Source: Legionella genomosp. 1 (GTDB lineage Bacteria; Pseudomonadota; Gammaproteobacteria; Legionellales; Legionellaceae). From it: 21,265 nt of DNA. The DNA lies in the NCBI GenBank assembly GCA_945889365.1, contig CAMDBQ010000004.1:1-21265 (forward strand), written 5' to 3'. Below the pieces are notes generated by a model, which saw nothing but the letters and a program-made list of their open reading frames with translations, ran no database searches and was not told where the DNA came from. A program made the position numbers and the translations under genes. Position 1 is the stretch's first letter. The number at the start of each line of letters is the position of its first letter. Of this stretch, positions 6,297 through 13,357 are shown one piece after another.

Positions 6297-7848
6297 TCCC
6301 CGGAAGTTCAATATTCAAGCATTTCAAAATTTCACGCTGTGGCTTCGTCACTTGGGTGAGGATGTTTCCATATTTGCCTGAGTACTTAATTTTCGTCAGC
6401 GTATTCATTTCTTGAATAAGCTCACGAACCGTGTAGCGCTCTATAAGGTCAGATTTTCTCATTTCCTTGAGTAACGCGCTGATATAAATAAGTGCAATGA
6501 ATTGCACAAAGAGCCTACCGTCAACGGTTGCAGAGCTGTGCATTCGCAATCGCTTCATATCGAGTTGGTTCTTAAGATCATCAAAACACTTTTCTACCAC
6601 ATCTTTGTCTCGGTAAATTTGTAATGCCTCCAGCGGATCTTTGATGCCATTGCTAAACAATGCCTGGAAGCCAGCGTAACGACTGATATATTGGCTAATG
6701 GCTTCCCCGTTGTATGTTACTTTTCTCCCGCGCTTGGGGGATGTCTTCACAACAAAATAGGCGTCATAAGCTTTTTGGTGTTCACTAACCAGTTTTTCTG
6801 ACTCTAATTCTTGCTTGTATCCCATCAACTCCTCGGTAAATTGATCAACGGCTTTTGCGCGCGCATGTGCGTTGTAATATAGGTGCAAGTAGCAGCGACG
6901 GTTGCTCGGCTTCCAAGGGTGTAGCCGGGAATGAACGTAGATAACCTCTCCATCGAGTTTTCGATAACCATCGGGGCCATGGATGCTTTGATGAATATCA
7001 TCGATGGCGTGTTGCACCCATTTGTTATTCAGTGGAACGGATACAAGAAATTTACTCTTGGAAGCAACCAGCTCATCGACATTTTTTTTACTGTAAAATC
7101 CTTTGTCCATTATATAATGGAGACTTTTAACCTCGAGGGCTTTAAAATTTTTCAACAGGGTATGCAAAGTAGAAACATCTGTGATGTTTCCAGGCGTCCG
7201 CTCGTAATACACCGGTAGACGACCTTTTTGGCCAAAGAGCACCCCAAGATTTAACTGAGGTAGTTTTTCCTTATCACGATTGTGCCCATATTTTATATAT
7301 TCGTTCAGTTCAGAGTACGAAGAGACTGAAGTAATGTCATAACAGAGGTAATCCTCTTCCAAAACAGCCTTCATCCATTTACCAAGAAAAGTCTGCTTCT
7401 CGTCAATGCTAATGGACTGAAGGATCTCGCTGATACGCTGACTGCTTAACGATCCGGAAAACGATGGGGCATGACTTTTGCACCACGTTTCGCAATGACT
7501 TAAAGGCTCACCCGTCGAAGTAAGGTAGTAGGCCATCATCAAAATCTGCTGATATTGCTGAGGAAAGCACGATTTCAGCAATTTTCTCAAGCCAAGTTGT
7601 TCTGTGATGGTATCTAGAATGATAAGTGGCCCAACAACCTCGGCCGACGCTGTAACAACCGGATCTCTAACAGCAGCTTGCTCTGGCTTGAGACGACCAG
7701 ATGGGATAAACACTCCATTCGGATCAAGTTTGCCGACACAAATTTTTTTATTCCGTGCCTGTTTTTTTTCCTTGTCCCAATATGACACTGACTCATAAAC
7801 GTAAGTAACGTTGGTTTTTTTATTAAGTTGATTTATGCGGCACGACAT
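6289..7848 (-). CDS. DDE transposase of the IS (IS4 superfamily, IS1634-like)
   Basis: A 519-residue transposase that would cut and join the IS ends. Likely catalytic residues: Asp in CYDITSVSS (about residue 195), Asp in YIMDKGFYSKKNV (about residue 247), and Glu in YRDKDVVEKCFDDLK near residue 420, which also carries the Y-(2)R-(3)E-(6)K-type signature of the IS4 superfamily. The middle part (NLGVLFGQKGRLPVYYERTPGN) is the conserved RNase H-fold core of IS1634-like enzymes. The frame is intact, so the copy may be active. The start at 7848 is set by AAGGAG with 7 nt spacing; both are caught in a perfect hairpin (7844-7872). The stop overlaps the left inverted repeat. Confidence 0.9.
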   Translation of the reverse strand: MSCRINQLNKKTNVTYVYESVSYWDKEKKQARNKKICVGKLDPNGVFIPSGRLKPEQAAVRDPVVTASAEVVGPLIILDTITEQLGLRKLLKSCFPQQYQQILMMAYYLTSTGEPLSHCETWCKSHAPSFSGSLSSQRISEILQSISIDEKQTFLGKWMKAVLEEDYLCYDITSVSSYSELNEYIKYGHNRDKEKLPQLNLGVLFGQKGRLPVYYERTPGNITDVSTLHTLLKNFKALEVKSLHYIMDKGFYSKKNVDELVASKSKFLVSVPLNNKWVQHAIDDIHQSIHGPDGYRKLDGEVIYVHSRLHPWKPSNRRCYLHLYYNAHARAKAVDQFTEELMGYKQELESEKLVSEHQKAYDAYFVVKTSPKRGRKVTYNGEAISQYISRYAGFQALFSNGIKDPLEALQIYRDKDVVEKCFDDLKNQLDMKRLRMHSSATVDGRLFVQFIALIYISALLKEMRKSDLIERYTVRELIQEMNTLTKIKYSGKYGNILTQVTKPQREILKCLNIELPGKT

Positions 7849-7872
7849 ATTAAAACTCCTTTTTAATATGTC
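7844..7872 (-). promoter_or_regulatory. Translation-control hairpin over the transposase start
   Basis: In the transposase mRNA, GACATATTAAAA (7872-7861) pairs perfectly over 12 bp with TTTTAATATGTC (7855-7844). The 5-nt loop is AGGAG, the Shine-Dalgarno, and the AUG (7848-7846) lies in the 3' arm. A transcript entering from outside the IS would contain the whole hairpin. The predicted native transcript starts near 7868, inside the 5' arm, and would form only a shorter A-U stem. Confidence 0.8.
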
Positions 7873-7874
7873 TA

Positions 7875-7903
7875 ATTGTACCTATGAAAAAGCGCTAAAT
7901 CAA
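7875..7903 (-). promoter_or_regulatory. Transposase promoter with a sub-terminal copy of the IS end motif
   Basis: On the minus strand, TTGATT (7903-7898) and TACAAT (7880-7875) are 17 nt apart, a good sigma-70 match. The -10 lies within AATTGTACCTA (7874-7884, plus strand), an 11-nt motif shared with the terminal inverted repeats. Transposase that recognises the ends could therefore also sit on its own promoter. Confidence 0.6.
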
Positions 7904-7947
7904 CAACAAATAACCATATATTTTATTTTAATACATTGAGTTACGTG

Positions 7948-7965
7948 AAACCTAGGTACAATTTT
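7948..7965 (-). repeat. Right inverted repeat of the IS
   Basis: AAACCTAGGTACAATTTT, the exact reverse complement of the left repeat at 6279-6296. Confidence 0.9.
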
Positions 7966-8069
7966 CGCGGGAAATGATGTTTAAAGCGCATTTGGCTTTC
8001 AAGTGACCAACCATGCGGGAAAAGATTAAAAATGGCTTTGCCACTCTGGTTACCGCATTACGGTGGAGC

Positions 8070-8357
8070 CTATGAGCAATTGGATCCTGCAATTTCTTGT
8101 TCCGATTGGGAAATCGGAGCGGTATCTTGTAACACTAATTCCTCAATTTTTTTATGAGGTAGCTCTATTCCTTCTAAGCGATTTGATGATTCGCTAGACT
8201 CAATTTTTGCAACCAGTTGTAAACTTTTTAATGTTTCAGGTGACTGCTTAAAGAAAAGAGCCTGTTTTCCTCGACATTCACCAAGAGCTCTCAGTATGCT
8301 TATTTGCTCAGCAGTAAAGGTCAGCTCATTAAGGTAGTCCAAACCAAGAGAATGCAT
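8070..8357 (-). pseudogene. N-terminal fragment of a Fic family protein
   Basis: A 95-codon frame. Residues ~48-90 (LQLVAKIESSESSNRLEGIE followed by LPHKKIEELV and SQSEQEIAG) match the N-terminal region of Fic/DOC adenylyltransferases, where the helix with (S/T)xxxE(G/N) carries the inhibitory motif and SxSExEIxGY leads into the Fic core. The fragment ends five residues after EIAG at TGA/TAG-rich sequence, and the catalytic HPFxxGNGR motif is nowhere nearby. The protein would therefore lack AMP-transfer activity. The break lies about 90 bp from the right end of the IS, so the downstream part was probably lost with or around that insertion. The start ATG 8357 has only a weak ribosome site (GGTG). 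Confidence 0.7.
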
Positions 8358-8406
8358 TTCAATTCACCATCAGCTACAAAGTAGGTAACTTTATCATGCA
8401 TAATCC

Positions 8407-8639
8407 CTACTTGCTCAAAAGAATTACCCACTTAGCTTCAGAGCTACTCACAGGGATCGTTGATGGGCACTCCGTCAACTTTCGCGCTAATAGGTGTATC
8501 GGGCGTTGTTGCATAAATAAAACAATGGATGAAATAATTTCAGCCTGTCTTTTTTCAAGATACTTTAACTGATTCTGGCACGTTTTCGTCACTGTAACTT
8601 GGTTTTTACGGCACGTTTTGAGCTGAGTTGTTGATTAAA
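8407..8639 (-). other. Small uncertain frame and non-coding sequence before the tRNAs
   Basis: A 61-codon minus-strand frame (8407-8592) reads MTKTCQNQLKYLEKRQAEII and onward through FMQQRP. The first part is helix-like; the rest passes through the possible IS end at 8501-8520 and is probably not native. I do not recognise a family, and it may be the tail of a lost transposase. GGCACGTTTT occurs twice (8577-8586 and 8610-8619). No terminator is clear. Confidence 0.25.
8501..8520 (+). repeat. Possible orphan IS end (IS5-like GTTGTTGCATAAAT motif)
   Basis: GGGCGTTGTTGCATAAATAA resembles, from memory, the inverted repeat ends of IS5-group elements, many of which contain TTGTTGCATAAA. No partner end is seen within the window, so this would be a solo relic. 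Confidence 0.3.
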
Positions 8640-8716
8640 TGGTGCGCTCGGAGGGACTCGAACCCCCGACACCTTGGTTCGAAGCCAAGTACTCTATCCA
8701 GCTGAGCTACGAGCGC
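8640..8716 (-). tRNA. tRNA-Arg (anticodon TCG)
   Basis: On the minus strand the gene has acceptor arms GCGCTCG/CGAGCGC, D-arm TAGCTCAGCTGGATAGAGTA, anticodon stem CTTGG/CCAAG with loop CTTCGAA (anticodon TCG), T-arm GGGGGTTCGAGTCCC and an encoded CCA (8642-8640). It is 77 nt long and all cloverleaf stems pair. It marks the end of the accessory stretch and is 19 nt downstream of tRNA-Lys, so the two are probably co-transcribed. Confidence 0.97.
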
Positions 8717-8735
8717 GTGTTTGATACTACAGAAA

Positions 8736-8811
8736 TGGTGGGCCGTGTAAGAATCGAACTTACGACACAGAGATTAAAAGTCTCCTGCTCTACCGACTGA
8801 GCTAACGGCCC
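8736..8811 (-). tRNA. tRNA-Lys (anticodon TTT)
   Basis: On the minus strand: acceptor GGGCCGT/ACGGCCC, D-arm TAGCTCAGTCGGTAGAGCA, anticodon stem GGAGA/TCTCT with loop CTTTTAA (anticodon TTT), T-arm GTAAGTTCGATTCTTAC and an encoded CCA (8738-8736). It is 76 nt long and fully paired. It precedes tRNA-Arg in the same transcription direction. Confidence 0.97.
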
Positions 8812-8824
8812 GAAATTGCGTCTA

Positions 8825-8839
8825 CGAAATAATATTTCG
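8825..8839 (-). promoter_or_regulatory. Candidate -10 region of the tRNA-Lys/tRNA-Arg operon
   Basis: TATTAT (8834-8829 on the minus strand) lies 17 nt upstream of tRNA-Lys, in the right place for a short leader. It sits inside the perfect palindrome CGAAAT-ATT-ATTTCG (8825-8839). No good -35 is seen at 16-18 nt, so the promoter is tentative. Confidence 0.35.
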
Positions 8840-8901
8840 CTCGGCATTCCTAAAGAGGATGGAATAATACCGGAAAACGGCAAAATATCAAGCATTTTCA
8901 C

Positions 8902-9750
8902 TTAATTATTTAAAATTGGGAGATATATATTTTCACTGGTTGCCAGGATGTTCAGTCCCATCATGGAGAAATCTGCAAGTCGGTGTTTAGGCACAAGTAG
9001 CAGCAAAACATCAGCGCCCATTGCACCACAGCCTTTTATCGCCAAAATATCAGGATTTTTTTGCAACGCTTTAATTTGCTGCAAACTATGGCTTGCGACC
9101 AAATCCAGTTTCAACAAATATTGGTGATAAGCATTAACTGATTCAATAATCCGTGTGCTGTCTTTTGTTTCAAATGCTATTTTTGCGGATTGAACGATTT
9201 CAGCCAATTGCTTAATCTTGTCAGTCAAGCTAAGTGCTTGCAAATGTTGGTGCGTTGCGAGCTTTTGACCGGTGTGTAACAAAATAAATGCCAAATCATC
9301 AAATGGCCAGGGGTAGATTTGGCATTGTGCTTGCTGGCGATGAATGTATACGCAACCGTGTAATGATTGTGCCAGTATGTCATAACCACTAGGACGCAGC
9401 CCAACACCCTGCCAAGCGGATTGAAAATAAGCCTTTAACATATCATCTTGAGAGGGTTGTTTTTTTTGCAAATGATTGCTTGCAAACCAGGCACCCAGCC
9501 ATTGGGCACTGGATGCGCCCAGACCACCACAGCCGCGATAGGGGTCATGCCAAAGTAATCCGTGCTCTGTGCGTTCTTTTTGCGTCCAAAATAGGCCCGC
9601 AGGAGACTCAGGATGGATGCCTTGCAAACCCGGCGAATCAGTGAGCGTCACCTCAAAACAAGGTGTGGTGGTCAAGGCAATCGCCGGCGCGCCCGCAATG
9701 GCTGCGTACTCGCCTAAAAAAAATGTTTTAGCAGGAATAGACCATTTCAT
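8902..9750 (-). CDS. GHMP kinase, probable phosphomevalonate kinase
   Basis: A 282-residue GHMP-superfamily kinase. It would phosphorylate 5-phosphomevalonate to the diphosphate, the one step between mevalonate kinase and decarboxylase otherwise missing here. Motif 1 is PAKTFFLGEYAAIAGAPAIA (6-25), motif 2 GGLGASSAQ (75-83, the ATP phosphate loop), SGYD with Asp124 is the likely counterpart of the catalytic Asp, and motif 3 is KGCGAMGADVLL (239-250), resembling the GAGGGD form of phosphomevalonate kinases. It is short against the ~360 residues of Gram-positive MvaK2, and motif 3 is divergent. The ATG overlaps the reductase stop as ATGA, so translation is coupled. The superfamily is sure; substrate is inferred from the operon and from separate mevalonate kinase and decarboxylase genes nearby. 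Confidence 0.85.
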   Translation of the reverse strand: MKWSIPAKTFFLGEYAAIAGAPAIALTTTPCFEVTLTDSPGLQGIHPESPAGLFWTQKERTEHGLLWHDPYRGCGGLGASSAQWLGAWFASNHLQKKQPSQDDMLKAYFQSAWQGVGLRPSGYDILAQSLHGCVYIHRQQAQCQIYPWPFDDLAFILLHTGQKLATHQHLQALSLTDKIKQLAEIVQSAKIAFETKDSTRIIESVNAYHQYLLKLDLVASHSLQQIKALQKNPDILAIKGCGAMGADVLLLLVPKHRLADFSMMGLNILATSENIYLPILNN

Positions 9751-11042
9751 AAACTAACGGGTGTCTCTCTGAGTTCCGCAAGCAAATCACACGCGTGGCT
9801 TAAACTCACGCGCTTATGAGTCACCAGCCAATCTTGTAAACACGCCTTTAGAATAGGGATTTCGTCAGCCGTGGCTCCTGCAACCAATAACAAATTATCC
9901 AAATGCAATTTCATATGCCCTTGAATAATGCCCTCGGTGCAGAGTGCTGTGATGGCACCTAAATTTTGCACCAACCCAACGGCCGCGATCACTCGCGACA
10001 ATTCATTTGCCGATTTGATTTTGAGCATTCGCAGGCACATGCTGGCCGTAGGATGCAAGGACGTAACACCCCCAACCGTGCCAACGATAATGGGCGCGGT
10101 TAACTCCCCAGTCAACACGCCGTCCTGATAGCGCCAGCGTGATATCGCTTGATAAGTACCATTGCGCGTTGCATAAGCATGGACGCCCGCTTCAACAGCA
10201 CGCCAATCATTACCCGTTGCGATAACAACCGGATCCATGCCATTCATCACGCCTTTATTGTGAGTTGCTGCGCGATAAGGATCGGTTTCTGCAAATAATG
10301 ACGCCTCTTGCAAGCGCTCACCCAATATAGGATCAACACCGCGAACACAAACGCTGGCTGTTGTTAATTTTTGATCATTCAAATTGGACAAAATACACAT
10401 GGTCACGTGTTCGCCCGTCAAATGTTCAATGGGCGTTTTTAAATACTCAAGGACTTGATTGACGATATTGGCACCCATGGCATCACAACTATTCATCGTC
10501 AAATGAATCACGGCCATATCGCCGCCATCTGGTCGGGACAGTTTGCGTAGCTGTAAATCAAGTACGCCACCTCCTCGTCGTACCATGCTGGCCGCCACGT
10601 CTTCATTGGCCTTTTCGATCAAAAACGCTTTATTCTCATTAAAAATCGTCGAAAACCTGGAAAAGTCGGCTATTTTTGCCAATTGTATTTGTCCGATAAT
10701 GCAATCACCGGAAATATGGGTGGTGATTTCACCATGCAATCGGATCCATTTTGCCGTTTTTGATAATGCAGCAATAATGGATGTTTCTTCTACAGCCATC
10801 GGGATCACATAATCTTGGCCATCAATACAAAAATTGGTCGCAACGCCTAATGGCAGTTGAAAATAACCAATCACGTTTTCAATTAATTGATCCGCAAGAC
10901 TGGCATCTTGCATACCGCCCTGGCGCAAATAATCGACGTCATCAGCGGTCATGGCGCCAAGAGCCACTAAACGTTGAAAGCGCTCTTCCCGGGTTAATTT
11001 GGAAAAGCCTGAAAATAATTGACTGGCATTGGTTAACGGCAT
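9747..11042 (-). CDS. mvaA: Hydroxymethylglutaryl-CoA reductase, class II
   Basis: A 431-residue cytoplasmic enzyme that reduces HMG-CoA to mevalonate, lacking the membrane domain of eukaryotic class I enzymes. Its length and sequence match class II reductases such as that of Pseudomonas mevalonii (428 residues). Catalytic residues are visible: Glu in VEET (85/86), Lys263 in HNKGVMNG, Asp279 in GNDW and the C-terminal His376 in QGHMKLH. DAMGAN (187-192) is the dinucleotide-binding segment. The start is supported by AAAGGAG 5 nt upstream of the ATG, inside the end of fni, which it overlaps by 10 bp. Its own end overlaps the kinase start by 4 bp. In this operon the role is biosynthetic rather than degradative; cofactor preference cannot be read with confidence. 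Confidence 0.97.
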   Translation of the reverse strand: MPLTNASQLFSGFSKLTREERFQRLVALGAMTADDVDYLRQGGMQDASLADQLIENVIGYFQLPLGVATNFCIDGQDYVIPMAVEETSIIAALSKTAKWIRLHGEITTHISGDCIIGQIQLAKIADFSRFSTIFNENKAFLIEKANEDVAASMVRRGGGVLDLQLRKLSRPDGGDMAVIHLTMNSCDAMGANIVNQVLEYLKTPIEHLTGEHVTMCILSNLNDQKLTTASVCVRGVDPILGERLQEASLFAETDPYRAATHNKGVMNGMDPVVIATGNDWRAVEAGVHAYATRNGTYQAISRWRYQDGVLTGELTAPIIVGTVGGVTSLHPTASMCLRMLKIKSANELSRVIAAVGLVQNLGAITALCTEGIIQGHMKLHLDNLLLVAGATADEIPILKACLQDWLVTHKRVSLSHACDLLAELRETPVSL

Positions 11043-12061
11043 GCCTTCTCCTTTAAATCTTGCAATACACGGCTACCCGTACAAAACATGGCAACGTTCA
11101 ATTCATATTCGATGGATTTCATCACGAGCAGCACGTGTTCAGTTGAATTTAATGCAGCTTGCAGCATCGGCTTGGCAAAACTTACGGTTGTTGCACCTAA
11201 TGCAAAGAGTTTGGCCGCATCCAGCCCGTGACGAACACCCCCTGAACCCCATATTTCAAACGAATGATCCAGGGATGCTGCATCGCACACACTTTGCACG
11301 GTATTAATGCCCCAATTACGAAACGTGACCGCAGCCTGCTGTCGCACCGGCTCATCAACAGCACGATGCCCTTCAATACGGCCCCAATGCGTTCCGCCCA
11401 AACCGCTGACATCAACAGCAGCAACACCCATGCCATTCAAACGCGTTAAGGTCGAGCGCGAGAAACCACAGCCTGTCTCTTTCACCACCACGGGTAATGG
11501 CAACGCTTTGACTAAATCAGCCAGTGCTTGCCAACAGCCTTTAAATGCCGGGGTACCTTCTGGTTGAATGCATTCTTGCAGGGGATTGCAATGAATAATT
11601 AATGCATCGGCTTGCAATGCATCGGTTAAGGCCTGAATCCGAGATAAGGGTGTCGAGATTAATTGTGCAATACCAATGTTACTGAATAATGACACGTTGG
11701 GAAATGCCAGACGCAAAGGTTGCCAATCACGTGCTGAATCAAGATCAGTCAACTCCCGGCGCTGAGAGCCCACGCCCATCGCCCAACCAGCCACCGCACA
11801 TGCCTCAACCAGATTGCGATTGATATCCACTGCATCCCGATGTCCGGCTGTCATGGAGCCGACCATAAACGGTTTAGCTACCGCGCGGCCAAATCGCATG
11901 CCAGCAATATCAATGTCATTAAAATCAAGATCGGGCAGTGCTTCATGAATCAAGGTCACGCTATCAAACGTGTTTAATTCATCAGCCTGATTAACTTGCA
12001 TTAGTGCCAGTTCGATATGGTCTTGCTTGCGTTTTTCAAATCGCGTGTAATCGCCTGACAT
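11033..12061 (-). CDS. fni: Isopentenyl-diphosphate delta-isomerase, type 2 (FMN-dependent)
   Basis: A 342-residue flavoenzyme that interconverts IPP and DMAPP, the last step needed before prenyl transfer. The family motifs occur in order: RKQDHIE (11-17), MTAG (70-73, usually MTGG, FMN site), GSQRREL (98-104), NPLQE...QPEG (159-169, substrate and Mg), VVKETGCGFS (192-201), SGLGGTHW (219-226, phosphate of FMN) and GSGGVRHGLDAAK (272-284). The length is normal for type 2. It is the first gene of the minus-strand mevalonate operon. The only start near the N-terminus is ATG 12061; upstream is GGCAGGGGC with no properly spaced Shine-Dalgarno, and a TATAAT stands only 9 nt away. Confidence 0.96.
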   Translation of the reverse strand: MSGDYTRFEKRKQDHIELALMQVNQADELNTFDSVTLIHEALPDLDFNDIDIAGMRFGRAVAKPFMVGSMTAGHRDAVDINRNLVEACAVAGWAMGVGSQRRELTDLDSARDWQPLRLAFPNVSLFSNIGIAQLISTPLSRIQALTDALQADALIIHCNPLQECIQPEGTPAFKGCWQALADLVKALPLPVVVKETGCGFSRSTLTRLNGMGVAAVDVSGLGGTHWGRIEGHRAVDEPVRQQAAVTFRNWGINTVQSVCDAASLDHSFEIWGSGGVRHGLDAAKLFALGATTVSFAKPMLQAALNSTEHVLLVMKSIEYELNVAMFCTGSRVLQDLKEKACR

Positions 12062-12070
12062 GCCCCTGCC

Positions 12071-12076
12071 ATTATA
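12071..12076 (-). promoter_or_regulatory. Candidate -10 box of the fni-mvaA operon, very close to the start codon
   Basis: TATAAT on the minus strand ends 9 nt before the fni ATG, so the transcript would begin with almost no leader. No convincing -35 stands at 16-18 nt. The divergent intergenic region (12062-12243) also holds a TATTAT near 12207-12212 that might serve the plus-strand transporter operon. Confidence 0.35.
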
Positions 12077-12243
12077 TTTGGGAAATTGGCTTGAATTTTA
12101 ACATAAATTGTACCGCCTTGACCACCCTACATGGCCGCCTTTCCAGGACCACCTCATCGGTATCCAGTCATTCGTAGTTTACCGTAGCAGAAAGATGCTA
12201 TTCGTATTATGCTAGGTTATTTGGTAATAAGACGATAGCCATT

Positions 12244-13356
12244 ATGACCCAAGCCCAATTTATTTTTAATCAAGAAGAAAACCATTATCTTTGCACTGGC
12301 AACTGGTCCATTCTAGATCTTGGCTCATTGATTTTACAGGCTGAAGAATTACCTGACTCAAAAGCACTCACTCTCAGTGGCGAGGAACTGACCGACATGG
12401 ATAGCGCTGGTGCGCTCAAATTGATGCAATACATTAACGCATTGCAAAGCCGAAAAAACCAAGTCACATTAACCCATTTCAGCCCACAGTTCAGGGAACT
12501 GCTGAACGTGATAGAAGACCATCAAGACGCATTGAACTACAATCCACCAACGCCACTGCCCCATGGATGGGTATATCAGCTTGGCAAAGAGTCCGCCTAC
12601 AAAATAGATCAGGTTTCAGGACTGATTACGCTGGTTGGTGACCTAACTGATAAAATTTTTCGAGCCGCGGGTCAATGGCGTCGTTTCCAAATCACGGGGA
12701 TTATTTCCAATATTAATAGTGCAGGCCTCAAAGCCCTGCCTATCGTTGGCCTGCTTTCATTCCTTATTGGCATAGTCCTGGCCTATCAAATGGGCTTGCA
12801 GCTCGAGACGTATGGCGCAAATGTATTTATTGCATATTTATCCGGCATGGCAATTTTTCGTGAATTCGCGCCGCTAATCACAGCAATTATTGTGGCAGGA
12901 CGCACCAGCTCAGCATTTACGGCACAGCTGGGCAGCATGAAAATTAATGAAGAAATAGATGCTCTCTATACGATGGGGCTATCCCCCACTGAATTGTTGA
13001 TGCTGCCAAAAGTGATAGGTTTAGTCCTTGTTTTTCCGTTGCTGATTTTTTGGTCCGATATATTTGGAATACTCGGAGCCATGATCATGTCTAAATATAA
13101 ACTGGGTATTGGCTATTATGATTTCATAACCCGAATACAAGACAGCGTCGGTTTAAAACAACTGATGCTGGGCTTGTATAAGGCCCCCGCCTTTGCTATT
13201 TTGATTGCCCTGGTTGGCTGCTTTCAAGGATTCCGTGTTGAAATGAATGCAGACAGTGTAGGCACTCAAACCACCAAAAGTGTGGTGCAAGCTTTATTTC
13301 TAATTATTATCACTGACGCAATTTACTCCATAATTTACAGCTGGAAGGGGCTTTAA
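12244..13356 (+). CDS. MlaE-type lipid ABC transporter permease with N-terminal STAS domain
   Basis: A 370-residue inner-membrane permease of the MlaE/YrbE family, part of an MCE system moving phospholipids between inner and outer membrane. Residues 1-~95 form a STAS domain (TLSGEELTDMDSAGALKLMQ carries the typical D-S-A/G loop), equivalent to the separate MlaB of E. coli. Residues ~130-370 are the MlaE domain, with several membrane segments and the conserved FREFAPLITAIIVAGRTSSA followed by FTAQLGSMKINEEIDAL. It is first in a plus-strand operon, followed after 1 nt by the ATPase. The STAS-permease fusion replaces a stand-alone mlaB, which is absent here. No strong Shine-Dalgarno precedes ATG 12244. 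Confidence 0.93.
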   Translation: MTQAQFIFNQEENHYLCTGNWSILDLGSLILQAEELPDSKALTLSGEELTDMDSAGALKLMQYINALQSRKNQVTLTHFSPQFRELLNVIEDHQDALNYNPPTPLPHGWVYQLGKESAYKIDQVSGLITLVGDLTDKIFRAAGQWRRFQITGIISNINSAGLKALPIVGLLSFLIGIVLAYQMGLQLETYGANVFIAYLSGMAIFREFAPLITAIIVAGRTSSAFTAQLGSMKINEEIDALYTMGLSPTELLMLPKVIGLVLVFPLLIFWSDIFGILGAMIMSKYKLGIGYYDFITRIQDSVGLKQLMLGLYKAPAFAILIALVGCFQGFRVEMNADSVGTQTTKSVVQALFLIIITDAIYSIIYSWKGL

Positions 13357-13357
13357 A

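Larger units (their letters stand above)
6266..7977 (-). mobile_element. Complete insertion sequence, IS4 superfamily, probably IS1634-like
   Basis: A 1.7-kb element with one transposase gene. Core inverted repeats AAAATTGTACCTAGGTTT lie at 6279-6296 and, inverted, at 7948-7965. Outside them the inverted match continues as TCATTTCCCG (6266-6275) and CGGGAAATGA (7968-7977), with a 1-nt length difference between the two blocks. Size, single DDE transposase and C-terminal Y...R...E...K motif fit the IS1634 branch of the IS4 superfamily. No target-site duplication is visible outside either candidate boundary, which may mean rearranged flanks or a different true end. Confidence 0.8.

Noticed and set aside
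6279..6381. C-terminal tail of the truncated membrane protein beyond the IS border
   Set aside because: This part is IS sequence (inverted repeat and transposase end read in antisense), not native protein.
7936..7962. Outward promoter at the right IS end (TTGAGT...TACAAT)
   Set aside because: The spacing is only 15 nt and the -35 match is weak; no gene on the plus strand lies downstream.
8707..8901. Small minus-strand reading frame covering tRNA-Lys
   Set aside because: It runs through the tRNA gene, where the cloverleaf explains the sequence.
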